Below, piece by piece: positions 52,645 to 63,406 of a stretch of 64,000 bases of DNA. Source of the stretch: Christensenella massiliensis (GTDB taxonomy: Bacteria > Bacillota > Clostridia > Christensenellales > Christensenellaceae); assembly GCA_900155415.1 (NCBI GenBank), contig LT700187.1, positions 558,001-622,000 of the forward strand, in the 5' to 3' direction. The notes under the pieces are model-generated. The model was given only the letters and a program-made list of their open reading frames with translations, was not told where the DNA came from and searched no databases. Positions within the stretch are counted from its first letter, which is position 1. Every line of letters starts with the position of its first letter. The position numbers were made by a program, and so were the translations under genes.

Positions 52645-53901
52645 TTAAATATCCATCGGCGATGCGATCTTTCCCGCGACCGCGCTTGCGGCGGCGACCT
52701 CCGGGCTTGCCAGATAGACCTCCGACTTCACATGGCCCATCCGCCCTACGAAATTCCGGTTCGTGGTTGCAACGGCGCGCTCTCCCTCCGCGAGGATCCC
52801 GCAATGTCCGCCGAGGCATGGTCCGCACGTCGGCGTGGATACCGCGCACCCCGCCTCAATGAATATTTTCAGGAGGCCCTCCTGCATGGCCTGCAGATAG
52901 ACCGCCTGCGTCGCCGGGAAAATGATTGCGCGGACATTCGGCGCGACCTTGCGCCCCACAAGGATCTCCGCGGCGGCACGCAGGTCGCTGATGCGTCCGT
53001 TCGTGCACGAGCCGATCACGACCTGATCGATTTTTACATCGCCGACTTCGTCGATCGTTTTCGTATTCTCCGGGAGGTGCGGGAACGCGACCGTCGATTT
53101 GATTTCCGAAAGATCGATGTCGATGACACGTTCATAGGCCGCATCCGGGTCAGGTGCGTAAACCTGAAACTCACGCTCGGAATGGGAGCGGATATATTCT
53201 ATCGTTTGGTCGTCCACCTCGAATATCCCGTTCTTTCCGCCCGCCTCGATCGCCATATTCGCAATGCACAAACGGTCGTCCATGGAAAGGGACGCGAGCC
53301 CCTCCCCGCCGAACTCCATCGACCGGTAGAGCGCGCCGTCAACACCGATCATGCCGATGATGTGCAAAATCACGTCCTTACCGCTGACATACTTTTTCAG
53401 TTCGCCGCGCAGATTGAAGCGGATTGTTCCCGGAACCTTGAGCCATACCTTGCCCGTCGCCATAGCAGCCGCCATATCCGTCGAACCGACGCCCGTCGAG
53501 AACGCGCCGAGCGCGCCGTAGGTGCAGGTGTGGGAATCCGCGCCGATCACCGCATCGCCTGCGACAACGAGTCCTTTTTCCGGCAGCAGGGCGTGTTCGA
53601 TGCCCATCTGTCCCACATCATAGAAATTCACGATGCCGTGCTTGTGTGCAAATTCGCGCACCAGCTTGCACTGCTCCGCCGCCTTGATGTCCTTATTCGG
53701 TGTAAAGTGGTCCATCACAAGGGCGATCTTGTTTTGATCGAAAACCTCTTTTCCGGTTTTGTTAAATTCCCGGATCGCGACCGGGGAGGTGATATCGTTC
53801 CCGAGCACCATGTCGAGGTTCACGGAAATGAGCTGCCCTGTCACGACGCTCGGGAGCCCCGCATGCGCCGCCAATATCTTCTGCGTCATTGTCATGCCCA
53901 T
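52645..53901 (-). CDS. leuC: 3-isopropylmalate dehydratase large subunit
   Basis: This 418-residue aconitase-family protein is of the shorter LeuC/HacA type. It has [16 protein letters not shown] near 63, [23 protein letters not shown] near 123 and [20 protein letters not shown] near 293. The cluster cysteines are in SCTNG and [15 protein letters not shown] near 353. It needs a 4Fe-4S cluster and LeuD. AAGGAG lies 10 bases before the ATG. It serves leucine synthesis and, given CimA, isoleucine synthesis. Confidence 0.96.
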   Translation of the reverse strand: MGMTMTQKILAAHAGLPSVVTGQLISVNLDMVLGNDITSPVAIREFNKTGKEVFDQNKIALVMDHFTPNKDIKAAEQCKLVREFAHKHGIVNFYDVGQMGIEHALLPEKGLVVAGDAVIGADSHTCTYGALGAFSTGVGSTDMAAAMATGKVWLKVPGTIRFNLRGELKKYVSGKDVILHIIGMIGVDGALYRSMEFGGEGLASLSMDDRLCIANMAIEAGGKNGIFEVDDQTIEYIRSHSEREFQVYAPDPDAAYERVIDIDLSEIKSTVAFPHLPENTKTIDEVGDVKIDQVVIGSCTNGRISDLRAAAEILVGRKVAPNVRAIIFPATQAVYLQAMQEGLLKIFIEAGCAVSTPTCGPCLGGHCGILAEGERAVATTNRNFVGRMGHVKSEVYLASPEVAAASAVAGKIASPMDI

Positions 53902-53943
53902 AAATACTGATCTCCTTCTATAGATAAAATATTGATTTCTTTT

Positions 53944-55536
53944 CTATGGCCGAGAGGGTGCCTGCGCCTCATCCAGCGTGAGCTTATATTCAATGGAATC
54001 CGTAAGGGCAAGAAAGCTTGCCTCAATGATATCGGTCGATACGCCTACCGTATTCCATGTGTGCTTCCCGTCCGTGGATTCGATAAGCACGCGCACCTTT
54101 GCCGCTGTCGTCGCCGAGCTTTCAAGCACGCGCACCTTATAATCGGCGAGGCTCATGTCCTCCAGCGACGGATAGAAGCCCTTAAGGGCGTTCCGCAGCG
54201 CGAGGTCGAGCGCGTGTACCGGGCCGTCGCCCTCCGCGCCTGTGATGCGCGACTCATCACCCACCCTGACCTTAATGATGGCAGAGGACGGGTATTCCTG
54301 TGCGCGGAGCGGCTGTTCACCGATGATCTTGAAATACTCCAGCTCGAAATATTCCTTGTATTTTCCAAGCAAGCGCCGGATGACCAGCTCGAAGCTCTGC
54401 TCCGCCGCCTCGAATTGATAGCCCTCGAATTCAAGCTGCTTGAGCTTATCCACAAGCTGCCCTACCACCGGATCCTTTACCGTCACAGCAGGGTCGACCT
54501 TTTGTATTTTTTTGATCAGTGTCGCTTTCCCAGACACCTCGCTCATCAGGAACCGGCGGTCGTTCCCAACTTTATGCGGGTCCACATGCTCGAAACTCTC
54601 CCGCACCTTTTTTACGCCGTCGATATGCATGCCGCCCTTATGCGCGAACGCGCTGCCGCCGACATACGGGCTTGAGGAAGGCAGCCAAATGTTCGAAATA
54701 TCGGCGATACGCCGCGCCGTTGCCGTCAGGTCTTTCAGCTTTTCCTTTCCCAGCACCTCATAGCCGCGCTTCAGCTCCAGATCAGGAATGACTGTGGAAA
54801 GATTCGCGTTCCCGCACCGCTCCCCATAGCCGATGAATGTTCCCTGCACCTGCCGCGCACCAGCATCTACCGCGAACAGCGTTTGCGCCACCGCCATGCC
54901 CGTATCATTGTGGCAATGGACGCCCACTTTTTTCCCGGGAAACTGCTGCACGGCACGCTGTGTCATTTTATGGATGTCCGTCGGATATGTTCCGCCATTC
55001 GTATCGCACAGGCAAAGCACGTCCGCACCGCCGCGTTCCGCTGCGCCAAGCGCTTCCATCGCATAATCTTCATTCGCCCGGCAGCCGTCGAAAAAGTGCT
55101 CCGCGTCGAACACGACATATTTTCCGCGCTCCTTCAGGTATGCGACCGTGCTTTCGATCATTTCCAGATTTTCCCGCAAGGTCGTTCCCAATACTTTCAG
55201 CACATGCAGGTCCCAGCATTTCCCGAAAATGGAAACGGCCGGAGTCTCTGCTTCGAGCAGGCTCTCCACATTGGCGTCCTCGTCCGGACGGATGTTTTTC
55301 CGCCGCGTGCTCCCGAATGCGCACAGCTTTGCGTGCTTTGGCTGCTCGTCGCGTATTCTTCGGAAAAATTCCAGATCCTTTGGATTCGAGGCCGGATTCC
55401 CCGCCTCAATGAAATCGATCCCAATATCATCGAGTGCACGCACGATATTCAGCTTGTCTTCCACCGAGAACGCGATACCCTCTCCCTGCATACCGTCGCG
55501 CAGGGTGGAATCGAAAATACTTATTTTCTGCTTCAT
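53944..55536 (-). CDS. cimA: Citramalate synthase
   Basis: This 530-residue protein belongs to the DRE-TIM metallolyases. It begins with FDSTLRDGMQGEGIAFSVEDK (the GMQGEGI variant is typical of citramalate synthase, TIGR00977). The metal-binding HCHNDTGMAVAQ is near 208 and YGERCGNANLSTVI near 237. A C-terminal allosteric LeuA-dimer domain (about 400-520) has NTVGVSTDIIEASFLAL. It condenses pyruvate and acetyl-CoA, bypassing threonine deaminase for isoleucine. Its C-terminal domain implies feedback control by isoleucine. It lies between leuA and leuC. Confidence 0.93.
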   Translation of the reverse strand: MKQKISIFDSTLRDGMQGEGIAFSVEDKLNIVRALDDIGIDFIEAGNPASNPKDLEFFRRIRDEQPKHAKLCAFGSTRRKNIRPDEDANVESLLEAETPAVSIFGKCWDLHVLKVLGTTLRENLEMIESTVAYLKERGKYVVFDAEHFFDGCRANEDYAMEALGAAERGGADVLCLCDTNGGTYPTDIHKMTQRAVQQFPGKKVGVHCHNDTGMAVAQTLFAVDAGARQVQGTFIGYGERCGNANLSTVIPDLELKRGYEVLGKEKLKDLTATARRIADISNIWLPSSSPYVGGSAFAHKGGMHIDGVKKVRESFEHVDPHKVGNDRRFLMSEVSGKATLIKKIQKVDPAVTVKDPVVGQLVDKLKQLEFEGYQFEAAEQSFELVIRRLLGKYKEYFELEYFKIIGEQPLRAQEYPSSAIIKVRVGDESRITGAEGDGPVHALDLALRNALKGFYPSLEDMSLADYKVRVLESSATTAAKVRVLIESTDGKHTWNTVGVSTDIIEASFLALTDSIEYKLTLDEAQAPSRP

Positions 55537-55573
55537 AATCCTCCATTCCCGCGGCCTGCCGGGCGCGCTTCCA

Positions 55574-57079
55574 TCAGGCTCCCAGCAGCTTATTGACTGC
55601 GTTGATATAAGCCAGCATCGAGGCCTCTATGATGTCTGTAGAAAGCCCGCGGCCCGTGACCGTCCTGTTCTCGGACGACACCTTGACCACGACCTCGCCC
55701 AGAGCGTCCTCGCCGTGCGACACTGCATTGATCTTATAGTTGTTGAGGTGCAGCGGCATCTGCACGATCTTCTCGATCGCCTGATAGGCTGCGTCGATCG
55801 GGCCGTCGCCCAGCGCGACCTGCTCCTGTGTGGCCCCGCTCATATCCTCGAGCGTAACGTTTGCCGTCGCCTGAATGGTATTGCCGCTGTTCACGACAAA
55901 CTGCTTCAGCCGGAAATGCTCCACGACCTTTGCCGCTTTCTGAGCGACCAGCGCTTCCACGTCATATTCGGTCACTTCCTTCTTTTTATCGCACAATTCC
56001 TTGAACTGTGCGAATGCCGCATCAAGCTCCTCCGGCATCAGTTGATAGCCGAGCTCCTTCAGAAAATCATCGAATGCATGGCGGCCGGAATGTTTTCCGA
56101 GCACCATTTTATTCGTCGTGAGCCCAATCGATTCCGGCGTCATGATCTCGTAGGTCTCGCGCTTTGCCAGTACGCCGTGCTGATGGATGCCGCTTTCGTG
56201 CGCGAATGCATTCGCGCCGACGACCGCCTTATTCGGCGGGATCGATACGCCGATAATCTTGGACAGCAGCCTCGACGTACGGTACAGTTGCTTTGTGTTG
56301 ATATTCGTATCCGCGTCCATCAGCGCCCGGCGCGTGTGGATCGCCATGACGATCTCCTCCAGCGACGCGTTGCCCGCGCGCTCGCCGATACCGTTCACCG
56401 TACATTCCACCTGCGTCGCTCCCGCGCCCACGGATGCCAGAGAATTCGCAACCGCCATGCCGAGGTCGTTATGGCAATGAACGGAGATATCTACAGTTTC
56501 GATTCCGTCCACATGCTGCCGGACGTATTCGATCATAGCCTGCATCTCCTGCGGCAGTACATAGCCGACCGTATCGGGCAGGTTGATGGTCCCGGCCCCT
56601 GCATCCACCGCTGTCTGCACCGCCCGTGCGAGGAATGCGTAGTCGCTTCTCGACGCATCCTCCGCGGAAAATTCCACATCGGGCACCAAGCTCCGCGCGT
56701 ATGCTACCGATTCCCTGATGTGCTCCAGAACCTGCTCTTCCGTCATTTTCAGTTTATACTGCATGTGCAGCGGCGAGGTCGCCAAAAACACATGGATACG
56801 CGGCGCGGCTGCCTGCCGGAGCGCCTCGTAGGAAGCGTCGATGTCTTTTTTCACCGACCGGGAAAGGGAAGCGACGCTGCAGTCCTTGATTGCCTTTGCA
56901 ATCGTCTCCACGCTTTTGAAATCTCCGGGAGAGGAAACGGCAAAGCCCGCCTCGATCACGTCCACCTTCAGCAGCTCCAGCTGCTTTGCGACCTCGATTT
57001 TTTCCGATAAATTCATACTGCACCCGGGAGACTGCTCTCCGTCGCGCAACGTCGTATCAAATATTTTGATGGTTTTCAT
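55574..57079 (-). CDS. leuA: 2-isopropylmalate synthase
   Basis: This 501-residue protein has FDTTLRDGEQSPGCSMNLSEK at 7-27 (the classic LeuA DGEQSPG), HCHNDLGMAVANSLASVGAG near 203, and NGIGERAGNASLEEIVMA near 231. The C-terminal regulatory domain ends in GRGLSTDIIEASMLAYINAVN. It forms 2-isopropylmalate from 2-oxoisovalerate and acetyl-CoA. The ATG at 57079 has AAAGGAG 8 bases upstream; a longer frame of 46 extra residues starts in the ilvD intergenic region and is unsupported. Confidence 0.96.
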   Translation of the reverse strand: MKTIKIFDTTLRDGEQSPGCSMNLSEKIEVAKQLELLKVDVIEAGFAVSSPGDFKSVETIAKAIKDCSVASLSRSVKKDIDASYEALRQAAAPRIHVFLATSPLHMQYKLKMTEEQVLEHIRESVAYARSLVPDVEFSAEDASRSDYAFLARAVQTAVDAGAGTINLPDTVGYVLPQEMQAMIEYVRQHVDGIETVDISVHCHNDLGMAVANSLASVGAGATQVECTVNGIGERAGNASLEEIVMAIHTRRALMDADTNINTKQLYRTSRLLSKIIGVSIPPNKAVVGANAFAHESGIHQHGVLAKRETYEIMTPESIGLTTNKMVLGKHSGRHAFDDFLKELGYQLMPEELDAAFAQFKELCDKKKEVTEYDVEALVAQKAAKVVEHFRLKQFVVNSGNTIQATANVTLEDMSGATQEQVALGDGPIDAAYQAIEKIVQMPLHLNNYKINAVSHGEDALGEVVVKVSSENRTVTGRGLSTDIIEASMLAYINAVNKLLGA

Positions 57080-57156
57080 AGCAAATGCTCCTTTTCGTCT
57101 CAACATTCTTTTCACAGGGCTCCGCCGGGGCGGGGCCTGCGGGGCATGCCGCCCGC

Positions 57157-58806
57157 TTACTTCAGCACAGCGCCCGTATCTGCGCTCTGCACCATTCTTG
57201 CATATCTCGCAAGCCATCCCGTCTGTACCTTCGGCGGCATAAGCTGCGAGCCCGTAAGTCGTCTGTTAAGTTCATTCTCATCTACTTTGAGATGGATGGA
57301 GTATTTGTCGATGTCTATCTCGATGATATCGCCGTCCTGAACATAGGCGATCGGTCCGCCCGCCGCCGCTTCAGGGGAGACATGCCCTACCGCTGCCCCG
57401 CGTGACGCGCCCGAAAAACGTCCGTCTGTGATCAGCGCGACTTCCTTATCCAGCCCCATTCCGGCCAGATTGGAGGTCGGCGCCAGCATCTCGCGCATGC
57501 CCGGACCGCCCTTCGGGCCCTCGTAGCGAATGACGACGACGTCCCCTTTTTTAATCTTTCCGCCGAGGATCGCGTCGTTCGCCTCTTCCTCGCTGTCAAA
57601 TACCCGGGCAGTACATGTGCTCTTCATCATTTCCGGCGCGACTGCCGCACGTTTTACCACGCAGCCATCCGGCGCAAGGTTCCCATACAGGACTGCAATA
57701 CCGCCGGTTTTGGAATATGGATCGTCTATCGGCCGTATCACATCGCCTGTGCGTTTGGCGTTCCGTATTCTGTCCATGACCGTTCCGTCTATAGTCCTGT
57801 TGTCTTCGAGCAGTCCTTTTTTGCTGATCTCCGCCATGACCGCCGGAATCCCGCCGCATTCGTTCAGTTCTTCAATATAGTGCCGTCCCGCCGGAGCCAA
57901 ATGGCAGAGATTCGGCGTTCTTTCGCTGATTCGATTGACCTCGTGCAGATCGATCCTGATGCCGCACTCGTGCGCGATCGCCGGAAGATGCAGCATGCTG
58001 TTTGTGCTGCAGCCGAGCGCCATATCCATCGTGATCGCATTGCGGAACGCCTTTTCGTTCATGATATCACGCGGGCGGATGTTTTCCTCCACCAGCTTCA
58101 TGACCTGTATGCCCGCATGCTTCGCAAGCGCCGTCCGTGCCGAATAGACCGCCGGGATCGTTCCGTTCCCGGGAAGCGCCATGCCCAGCACCTCCGCAAG
58201 ACAATTCATGGAATTCGCCGTATACATACCGGAGCAGCTTCCGCAGCCCGGACATGCCTTTTGCTCGAAAGTCTCCAGCTCCTCATCCGTCATCGTTCCT
58301 TTTGCATGCTGTCCGACCGCCTCAAACAGGCTCGACAGGCTCGTCCGTTTCTCATGGAACCGCCCTGCCAGCATGGGGCCGCCCGAGCATACGACCGCCG
58401 GGATATCCACCCGCGCCGCTGCCATCAGCATGCCGGGAACGATCTTATCGCAGTTCGGCACCAGTACCGCTCCGTCGAACGCATGCGCGATCAGCAGCGT
58501 TTCCACGCTGTCTGCGATCAGCTCGCGCGAGGGCAAGGAATAATGCATGCCCGTGTGGTTCATTGCGATGCCGTCGCAAACGCCGATAGCCGGTACCTTG
58601 ATGGGCGTTCCGCCCGCCATGCGCACGCCGTCGCATACAGCCTGCGCCACCTTGTCGAGATGCAGATGGCCCGGTATCACTTCGCTTTGCGCGCTTACCA
58701 CCGCGATCAGCGGGCGTTCCAATTCTTCCTTCGTCAGCCCCAGCGCGTAAAGCAGGGAACGGTGCGGCGCGCGCTGCGCGCCCTTTTTGATATTATCACT
58801 GTTCAC
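57157..58806 (-). CDS. ilvD: Dihydroxy-acid dehydratase
   Basis: This 549-residue IlvD/Edd enzyme dehydrates dihydroxy acids in valine and isoleucine synthesis. It contains [19 protein letters not shown] near 115, [26 protein letters not shown] near 185 (Fe-S cysteines at C-P-G-C-G-S-C), and the C-terminal [22 protein letters not shown] near 466. The start is GTG at 58806 with AGGAAAGG about 8-9 bases upstream, and the N-terminus then matches the family. Confidence 0.97.
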   Translation of the reverse strand: MNSDNIKKGAQRAPHRSLLYALGLTKEELERPLIAVVSAQSEVIPGHLHLDKVAQAVCDGVRMAGGTPIKVPAIGVCDGIAMNHTGMHYSLPSRELIADSVETLLIAHAFDGAVLVPNCDKIVPGMLMAAARVDIPAVVCSGGPMLAGRFHEKRTSLSSLFEAVGQHAKGTMTDEELETFEQKACPGCGSCSGMYTANSMNCLAEVLGMALPGNGTIPAVYSARTALAKHAGIQVMKLVEENIRPRDIMNEKAFRNAITMDMALGCSTNSMLHLPAIAHECGIRIDLHEVNRISERTPNLCHLAPAGRHYIEELNECGGIPAVMAEISKKGLLEDNRTIDGTVMDRIRNAKRTGDVIRPIDDPYSKTGGIAVLYGNLAPDGCVVKRAAVAPEMMKSTCTARVFDSEEEANDAILGGKIKKGDVVVIRYEGPKGGPGMREMLAPTSNLAGMGLDKEVALITDGRFSGASRGAAVGHVSPEAAAGGPIAYVQDGDIIEIDIDKYSIHLKVDENELNRRLTGSQLMPPKVQTGWLARYARMVQSADTGAVLK

Positions 58807-58904
58807 TTCTGTGCCCTTTCCTGTTCCAATGTCTTATCCTACCTGCGCGGACAGACGCCGGAGCCTGTTCCGCTCCGGCGCCGATGCCGTTTCGCGCACC
58901 CATC

Positions 58905-59948
<1,044 letters not shown>

Positions 59949-60461
59949 TCACTTTTCACACGTATCTTCGTGGATCGATACCGCGCCCCGCTGCAGGGCT
60001 GTGATACCCGTGCGGGACAGCTCGATGATCCCATACTCGTCGAGCAGCTTTAAAAGCGCGTCGTTTTTTTCAGGCGTGCCTGCCATTTCTATGATCATCG
60101 ATTCCGCGCAGATATCTACGATCTTCGTGCGGAAGATATCACACAGCTCTATGATACTGGCACGTTTTTTTGCGTTCGATTTCACTTTCACGAGCACAAG
60201 CTCTTTATAGACCGAGCTTTTGGAGCGCAGGCCCGTGATCTTGATCACTTCGATCAGCTTGCCGAGCTGCTTTTGGATCTGCTCTAAAACCGCCTCGTCG
60301 CCCACCAGCTCGATCGTGATGCGGGAAATCTTCGGGTCGTGCGTTTCCCCCACGGACAGGGAACGGATATTATATCCTCTCCGGGAAAACAGTCCTGTTA
60401 CTTTGGAAAGGACGCCGGATGTATTTTTGACCAGTATGGACAGTACATATCTTCTAATCAT
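59949..60461 (-). CDS. ilvN: Acetolactate synthase small (regulatory) subunit
   Basis: This 170-residue protein has an N-terminal ACT domain (YVLSILVKNTSGVLSKVTGLFSRRGYNI) that binds valine for feedback inhibition, and a C-terminal ACT-like domain (FRTKIVDICAESMIIEMAG). It activates and regulates IlvB. GGAGAAAA precedes the ATG at 60461. It follows ilvB by 60 bases, where I see no other gene. Confidence 0.96.
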   Translation of the reverse strand: MIRRYVLSILVKNTSGVLSKVTGLFSRRGYNIRSLSVGETHDPKISRITIELVGDEAVLEQIQKQLGKLIEVIKITGLRSKSSVYKELVLVKVKSNAKKRASIIELCDIFRTKIVDICAESMIIEMAGTPEKNDALLKLLDEYGIIELSRTGITALQRGAVSIHEDTCEK

Positions 60462-60521
60462 CGCTTTTTCTCCTTCGCTCCTGTTTCCCGCCTGCATGAT
60501 AAAGCGGCGTTGTTTTCAGGA

Positions 60522-62186
60522 TCATTTTTCGAGGTCCAGTATAATATCGTCAAGCGGTTTCCCGCCCGGCACCATCGGGAGCACCGTCTCGTCCTCGTGG
60601 ATATCGCATTTCACGATCACCGGCCCTTTGTGGGCGAATGCTTTTTTAAAGGCTGCGCGCAGATCCCGTTCGTTTGAGATATCCATCCCATACGCACCGA
60701 ACGCCTCCGCGAGCTTCACATAATCCGTCGGATTGTTGAGCGTCGTTTGGGAATACCGCTTATCATAAAACAGCTTCTGCCATTGACGCACCATGCCGAG
60801 CACATTATTGTTCAGGACCAATATCATGACGGGCAGCTTATGCTTGACCGCCGTTACGATCTCCTGCAGGTTCATGTGGAAGCTGCCGTCGCCCGCGATA
60901 TTGACGACCTGCTTTCCGGTACCGACCGCCGCGCCGATCGCCGCGCCCATGCCGAACCCCATCGTGCCGAGACCGCCCGAAGAAATGAACTGGCGGGGAT
61001 GCTCGATACGCAGGAACTGCGCGGACCACATCTGGTGCTGCCCTACCTCCGTCGTAAACACAGTTCCCTCCGGCGCTTCCTCCTGCATCGCCTGAAGCAC
61101 CTTCTTCGGGAAACGCGCGTTCCGCGTTGCCCGGTCGAGCGGATAGCTGCGCTTCCAATGCCTGATCTGTTCCATCCATTCGCCGCTTTCTTTCCGCTTG
61201 ATGCCGGGCAGCATCGCTTTCAGGACATCCTTTGCATTTCCCATCACCTCGTGGTCCGCACGGATGTTTTTATTGATCTCCGCAGGATCGACGTCGATAT
61301 GCAGCACCTTTGCCTGCTTCGCGAACTGGGTCCTGTCTGACGTCACGCGTTCTGAAAAGCGTGCGCCTACCGCGATCAGCAAATCACAGTGGCTTGTGCA
61401 CAGGGCGGAAGTCTTCGTTCCGTGCATACCGATCATACCCGTATAGCGTTCCTCGCTTGCCGGAAACGCCCCGAGCCCCATCAGCGTCATGGTGACGGGC
61501 GCGTTCAGCTTGCCCGCCAGCTCGCGCAGTTCCTTTTCCGCTCCTGCCGCGATCACGCCGCCGCCCGCAACAATAAAGGGCTTTTTACTTTCGTTGACCG
61601 CGCGGACCGCTGCGGCGATCTCGTCTTTCCCGAACGCATTTTTATGCGCGATCTCCCGCGGTTTCTGAGGCTCGTAATCCCACTCCATCATGGTGATATC
61701 TTTCGGCACGTCCACCAGCACCGGGCCCGGGCGGCCGCTCTGTGCGATATAGAATGCGTCGCGCACCGCATCTGCCAGCTCGGATATTTCTTTTACGATC
61801 ACATTGTGCTTCGTGATCGGGATCGTTACGCCGGTGATGTCGATTTCCTGAAAGCTGTCTTTCCCGAGATTTTTCTTTTCCACGTTTCCGGTGATTGCTA
61901 CCATCGGTATCGAGTCCATATACGCCGTCGCGATCCCCGTCACAAGATTCGTCGCGCCCGGGCCGCTCGTCGCAAATACGACGCCCGGTTTTCCCGTCGC
62001 CCGTGCGTAGCCGTCCGCCGCATGTGCGGCGTGCTGCTCGTGGCAGGTCAGGACATGGTTGATTTCGGGGTAATCATAAAGCGCGTTGTAAAGAGCGATG
62101 ACCGTTCCGCCCGGAAATCCGAATACGGTGTCGACATCCTGCTCCTTGAGGCACTCCATGATGATCTGCGCTCCTGTTAATTTCAC
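60522..62186 (-). CDS. ilvB: Acetolactate synthase large subunit
   Basis: This 554-residue thiamin-diphosphate enzyme catalyses the first common step of branched-chain synthesis. It has VFGFPGGTVIALYNAL near 20, CHEQHAAHAADGYARATG near 48 (catalytic Glu), TSGPGATNLVTGIATAYMDS, and the ThDP/Mg motif VNIAGDGSFHMNLQEIVTAVKH near 425 with NNNVLGMVRQWQ. The GTG start has AGAGGG about 10 bases upstream. It heads the operon behind an attenuator. Confidence 0.97.
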   Translation of the reverse strand: MKLTGAQIIMECLKEQDVDTVFGFPGGTVIALYNALYDYPEINHVLTCHEQHAAHAADGYARATGKPGVVFATSGPGATNLVTGIATAYMDSIPMVAITGNVEKKNLGKDSFQEIDITGVTIPITKHNVIVKEISELADAVRDAFYIAQSGRPGPVLVDVPKDITMMEWDYEPQKPREIAHKNAFGKDEIAAAVRAVNESKKPFIVAGGGVIAAGAEKELRELAGKLNAPVTMTLMGLGAFPASEERYTGMIGMHGTKTSALCTSHCDLLIAVGARFSERVTSDRTQFAKQAKVLHIDVDPAEINKNIRADHEVMGNAKDVLKAMLPGIKRKESGEWMEQIRHWKRSYPLDRATRNARFPKKVLQAMQEEAPEGTVFTTEVGQHQMWSAQFLRIEHPRQFISSGGLGTMGFGMGAAIGAAVGTGKQVVNIAGDGSFHMNLQEIVTAVKHKLPVMILVLNNNVLGMVRQWQKLFYDKRYSQTTLNNPTDYVKLAEAFGAYGMDISNERDLRAAFKKAFAHKGPVIVKCDIHEDETVLPMVPGGKPLDDIILDLEK

Positions 62187-62228
62187 TGTTTTTTCCCTCT
62201 TTCTTCCAGCTTTTCCCCGTTCCCTAAC

Positions 62229-62257
62229 AAAAAAGGCCTGCGCTTATCGCGCAGGCC
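62229..62257 (-). terminator. Attenuator terminator of the ilv-leu operon
   Basis: On the minus strand a 9-bp stem, GGCCTGCGC / GCGCAGGCC, with a 5-base loop is followed by TTTTTT, 43 bases before ilvB. A segment of its stem-loop, CGCGATAAGC (62251-62242), can instead pair over 10 bases (one G-U) with GCTTATTGCG (62317-62308) in the last codons of the leader peptide, giving an antiterminator. Confidence 0.88.
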
Positions 62258-62287
62258 CTCAAATCACTTCCTGATCTCAAGTCCTTA

Positions 62288-62398
62288 TCATGCCCTTTCG
62301 GCACAACCGCAATAAGCCTTATTCGCTTCGCCAATAATGACTAGGCTAATAAGGTTAATAAGGACTACGATAAAGTTGTGGGAATACTGCTTACTCAT
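62288..62398 (-). CDS. ilvL: ilv-leu operon leader peptide
   Basis: This 36-codon frame begins MSKQYSHNF. It contains the run IVVLINLISLVII, in which 11 of 13 residues are Ile, Val or Leu, and ends in CGCAERA. Stalling at these codons when charged branched-chain tRNAs are scarce would control folding of the downstream attenuator. GAAGGAAAC lies before the ATG, and a consensus promoter is about 35 bases upstream. The stop is 31 bases before the terminator stem. Confidence 0.9.
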   Translation of the reverse strand: MSKQYSHNFIVVLINLISLVIIGEANKAYCGCAERA

Positions 62399-62429
62399 CT
62401 TTTCCGTTTCCTTCACTTTACTGGTATTT

Positions 62430-62458
62430 ATCATAATGCCATTTTTCTGCGATGTCAA
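62430..62458 (-). promoter_or_regulatory. Promoter of the ilv-leu operon
   Basis: TTGACA (62458-62453) and TATGAT (62435-62430) have a 17-base spacer on the minus strand, directly upstream of the leader peptide. An A/T-tract (AAAAAATTTT region) upstream may act as an UP element. Confidence 0.88.
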
Positions 62459-62489
62459 TCTTTTTTTAAAAAATTTTCGCGGCATTTTA

Positions 62490-63072
62490 TCCTCGGCGGA
62501 GCTCTCCCGGTCTGTAAGAACGTCTTATTTCATTCCTGCTGCACAGCGCTGTGCGGGATTTTCCATGCGAACAGTCTGTTGGCCGTGAGCATAAAACGGC
62601 CCAAAGCCTTTTGGTAAATGTGCATTGGTACCATTTGGAATTTGAGCGAATGTTTTTGTCTTTCCAATACGCCGCGCAGCGGCATAAACCCGCAAAAAGC
62701 CAGCGACCGAATCAGCGTTGAGAGGATACTGCAAGCCTTTAACCGATGGAAGCGTGTTTTTTTGCAGAAGAGGAACGAATTTCAAAGCCTTCGGCAAAAT
62801 GCCGGGGGCTTTGTGCTCAGACGTGTTTACCATTGACGATATAGATATCGCTTGCTGTATGAACGTGCTACAGGTGCAGTCCCGAAAAAAGTTGGCAGCG
62901 ACAGCGAACCGTCGCGAGGGTGTTTACAACCGAACAGATGAGCCGAGCGTGACTTTTCGGAAGAGGAGCAGCAGCGTTATAAAGCAATGGGACCACGCTT
63001 TTGCGTGGTCTCTGCTAATGTCGCTTGCTGCGGCGTGGTGAAGTCTGCCAAAATGAATATTTATTTGCGGGT
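62490..63072. other. Stretch without a supported gene, possibly degenerate sequence
   Basis: About 580 bases lie between the ilv promoter and the tRNA-Arg terminator. The longest frame is 102 codons on the minus strand (62525-62833), with no ribosome site and no recognisable motif. On the plus strand, two frames interrupted by a TGA run through 62850-63050. There is a perfect 8-bp hairpin, GACCACGC / GCGTGGTC, near 62992-63011. Base composition is less G+C-rich than the neighbouring genes. It could be a decayed insertion next to a tRNA, or hold an RNA that I do not recognise. Confidence 0.4.
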
Positions 63073-63111
63073 AATAAAAATATCGCAACCCGCCAAGGTG
63101 AATTGCGATAT
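63073..63111 (-). terminator. Intrinsic terminator after tRNA-Arg
   Basis: On the minus strand ATATCGCAA pairs with TTGCGATAT around a 14-base loop, followed by TTTTATT. It lies 20 bases beyond the encoded CCA of the tRNA. A smaller hairpin (GCGGCAA/TTGCCGC) lies between them. Confidence 0.8.
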
Positions 63112-63131
63112 CGAGTGCGGCAACTTGCCGC

Positions 63132-63208
63132 TGGCGTTCCCGGCGCGATTCGAACGCGCGGCCTTTCGCTTAGGAGGCGAACGCTCTATCCTGCTGAGCT
63201 ACGGGAAC
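63132..63208 (-). tRNA. tRNA-Arg (anticodon CCT)
   Basis: This is a 77-base cloverleaf on the minus strand. The acceptor stem is GTTCCCG/CGGGAAC, the D-arm GCTC...GAGC, the anticodon arm TTCGC-CTCCTAA-GCGAA with anticodon CCT, and the T-arm GCGCG-TTCGAAT-CGCGC. The discriminator is G and the 3' CCA is encoded. It reads AGG codons. It is transcribed alone from a promoter about 90 bases upstream. Confidence 0.96.
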
Positions 63209-63299
63209 ATGCACAATATTGACCGCGCGCCTATTCAAGATAGAGTGGGCGCCGTACGGCTGCGCCGCCCTTCTGTACGATAGGCGCATCATGCATTTT

Positions 63300-63328
63300 A
63301 TTCTAATATAAACGCCCCTGTTTTGCAA
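63300..63328 (-). promoter_or_regulatory. Predicted promoter of tRNA-Arg
   Basis: TTGCAA (63328-63323) and TAGAAT (63305-63300) are 17 bases apart on the minus strand, giving a leader of about 85 bases before the tRNA. The leader has G+C-rich inverted segments (GGGCG and CGCCC) that may help 5' processing. Confidence 0.6.
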
Positions 63329-63406
63329 TTACTTTTATGAGAAAACCAAAAATTTCCGGAACAGATATCCTCACTCTTTCTGCCGTTTGCGCCTTACCGC
63401 GCTTAT

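Noticed and set aside
52054-53910. 618-codon open frame on the plus strand opposite leuC and leuD
   Set aside because: It is antisense to two certain genes and has an Arg/His/Asp-rich shadow composition with no recognisable domain.
55148-57010. 620-codon open frame on the plus strand opposite leuA and cimA
   Set aside because: Shadow of confirmed genes, with biased composition and no start signal.
62525-62833. 102-codon minus-strand frame upstream of the ilv promoter
   Set aside because: No ribosome site, promoter or recognisable motif. I kept it only as part of an unassigned stretch.
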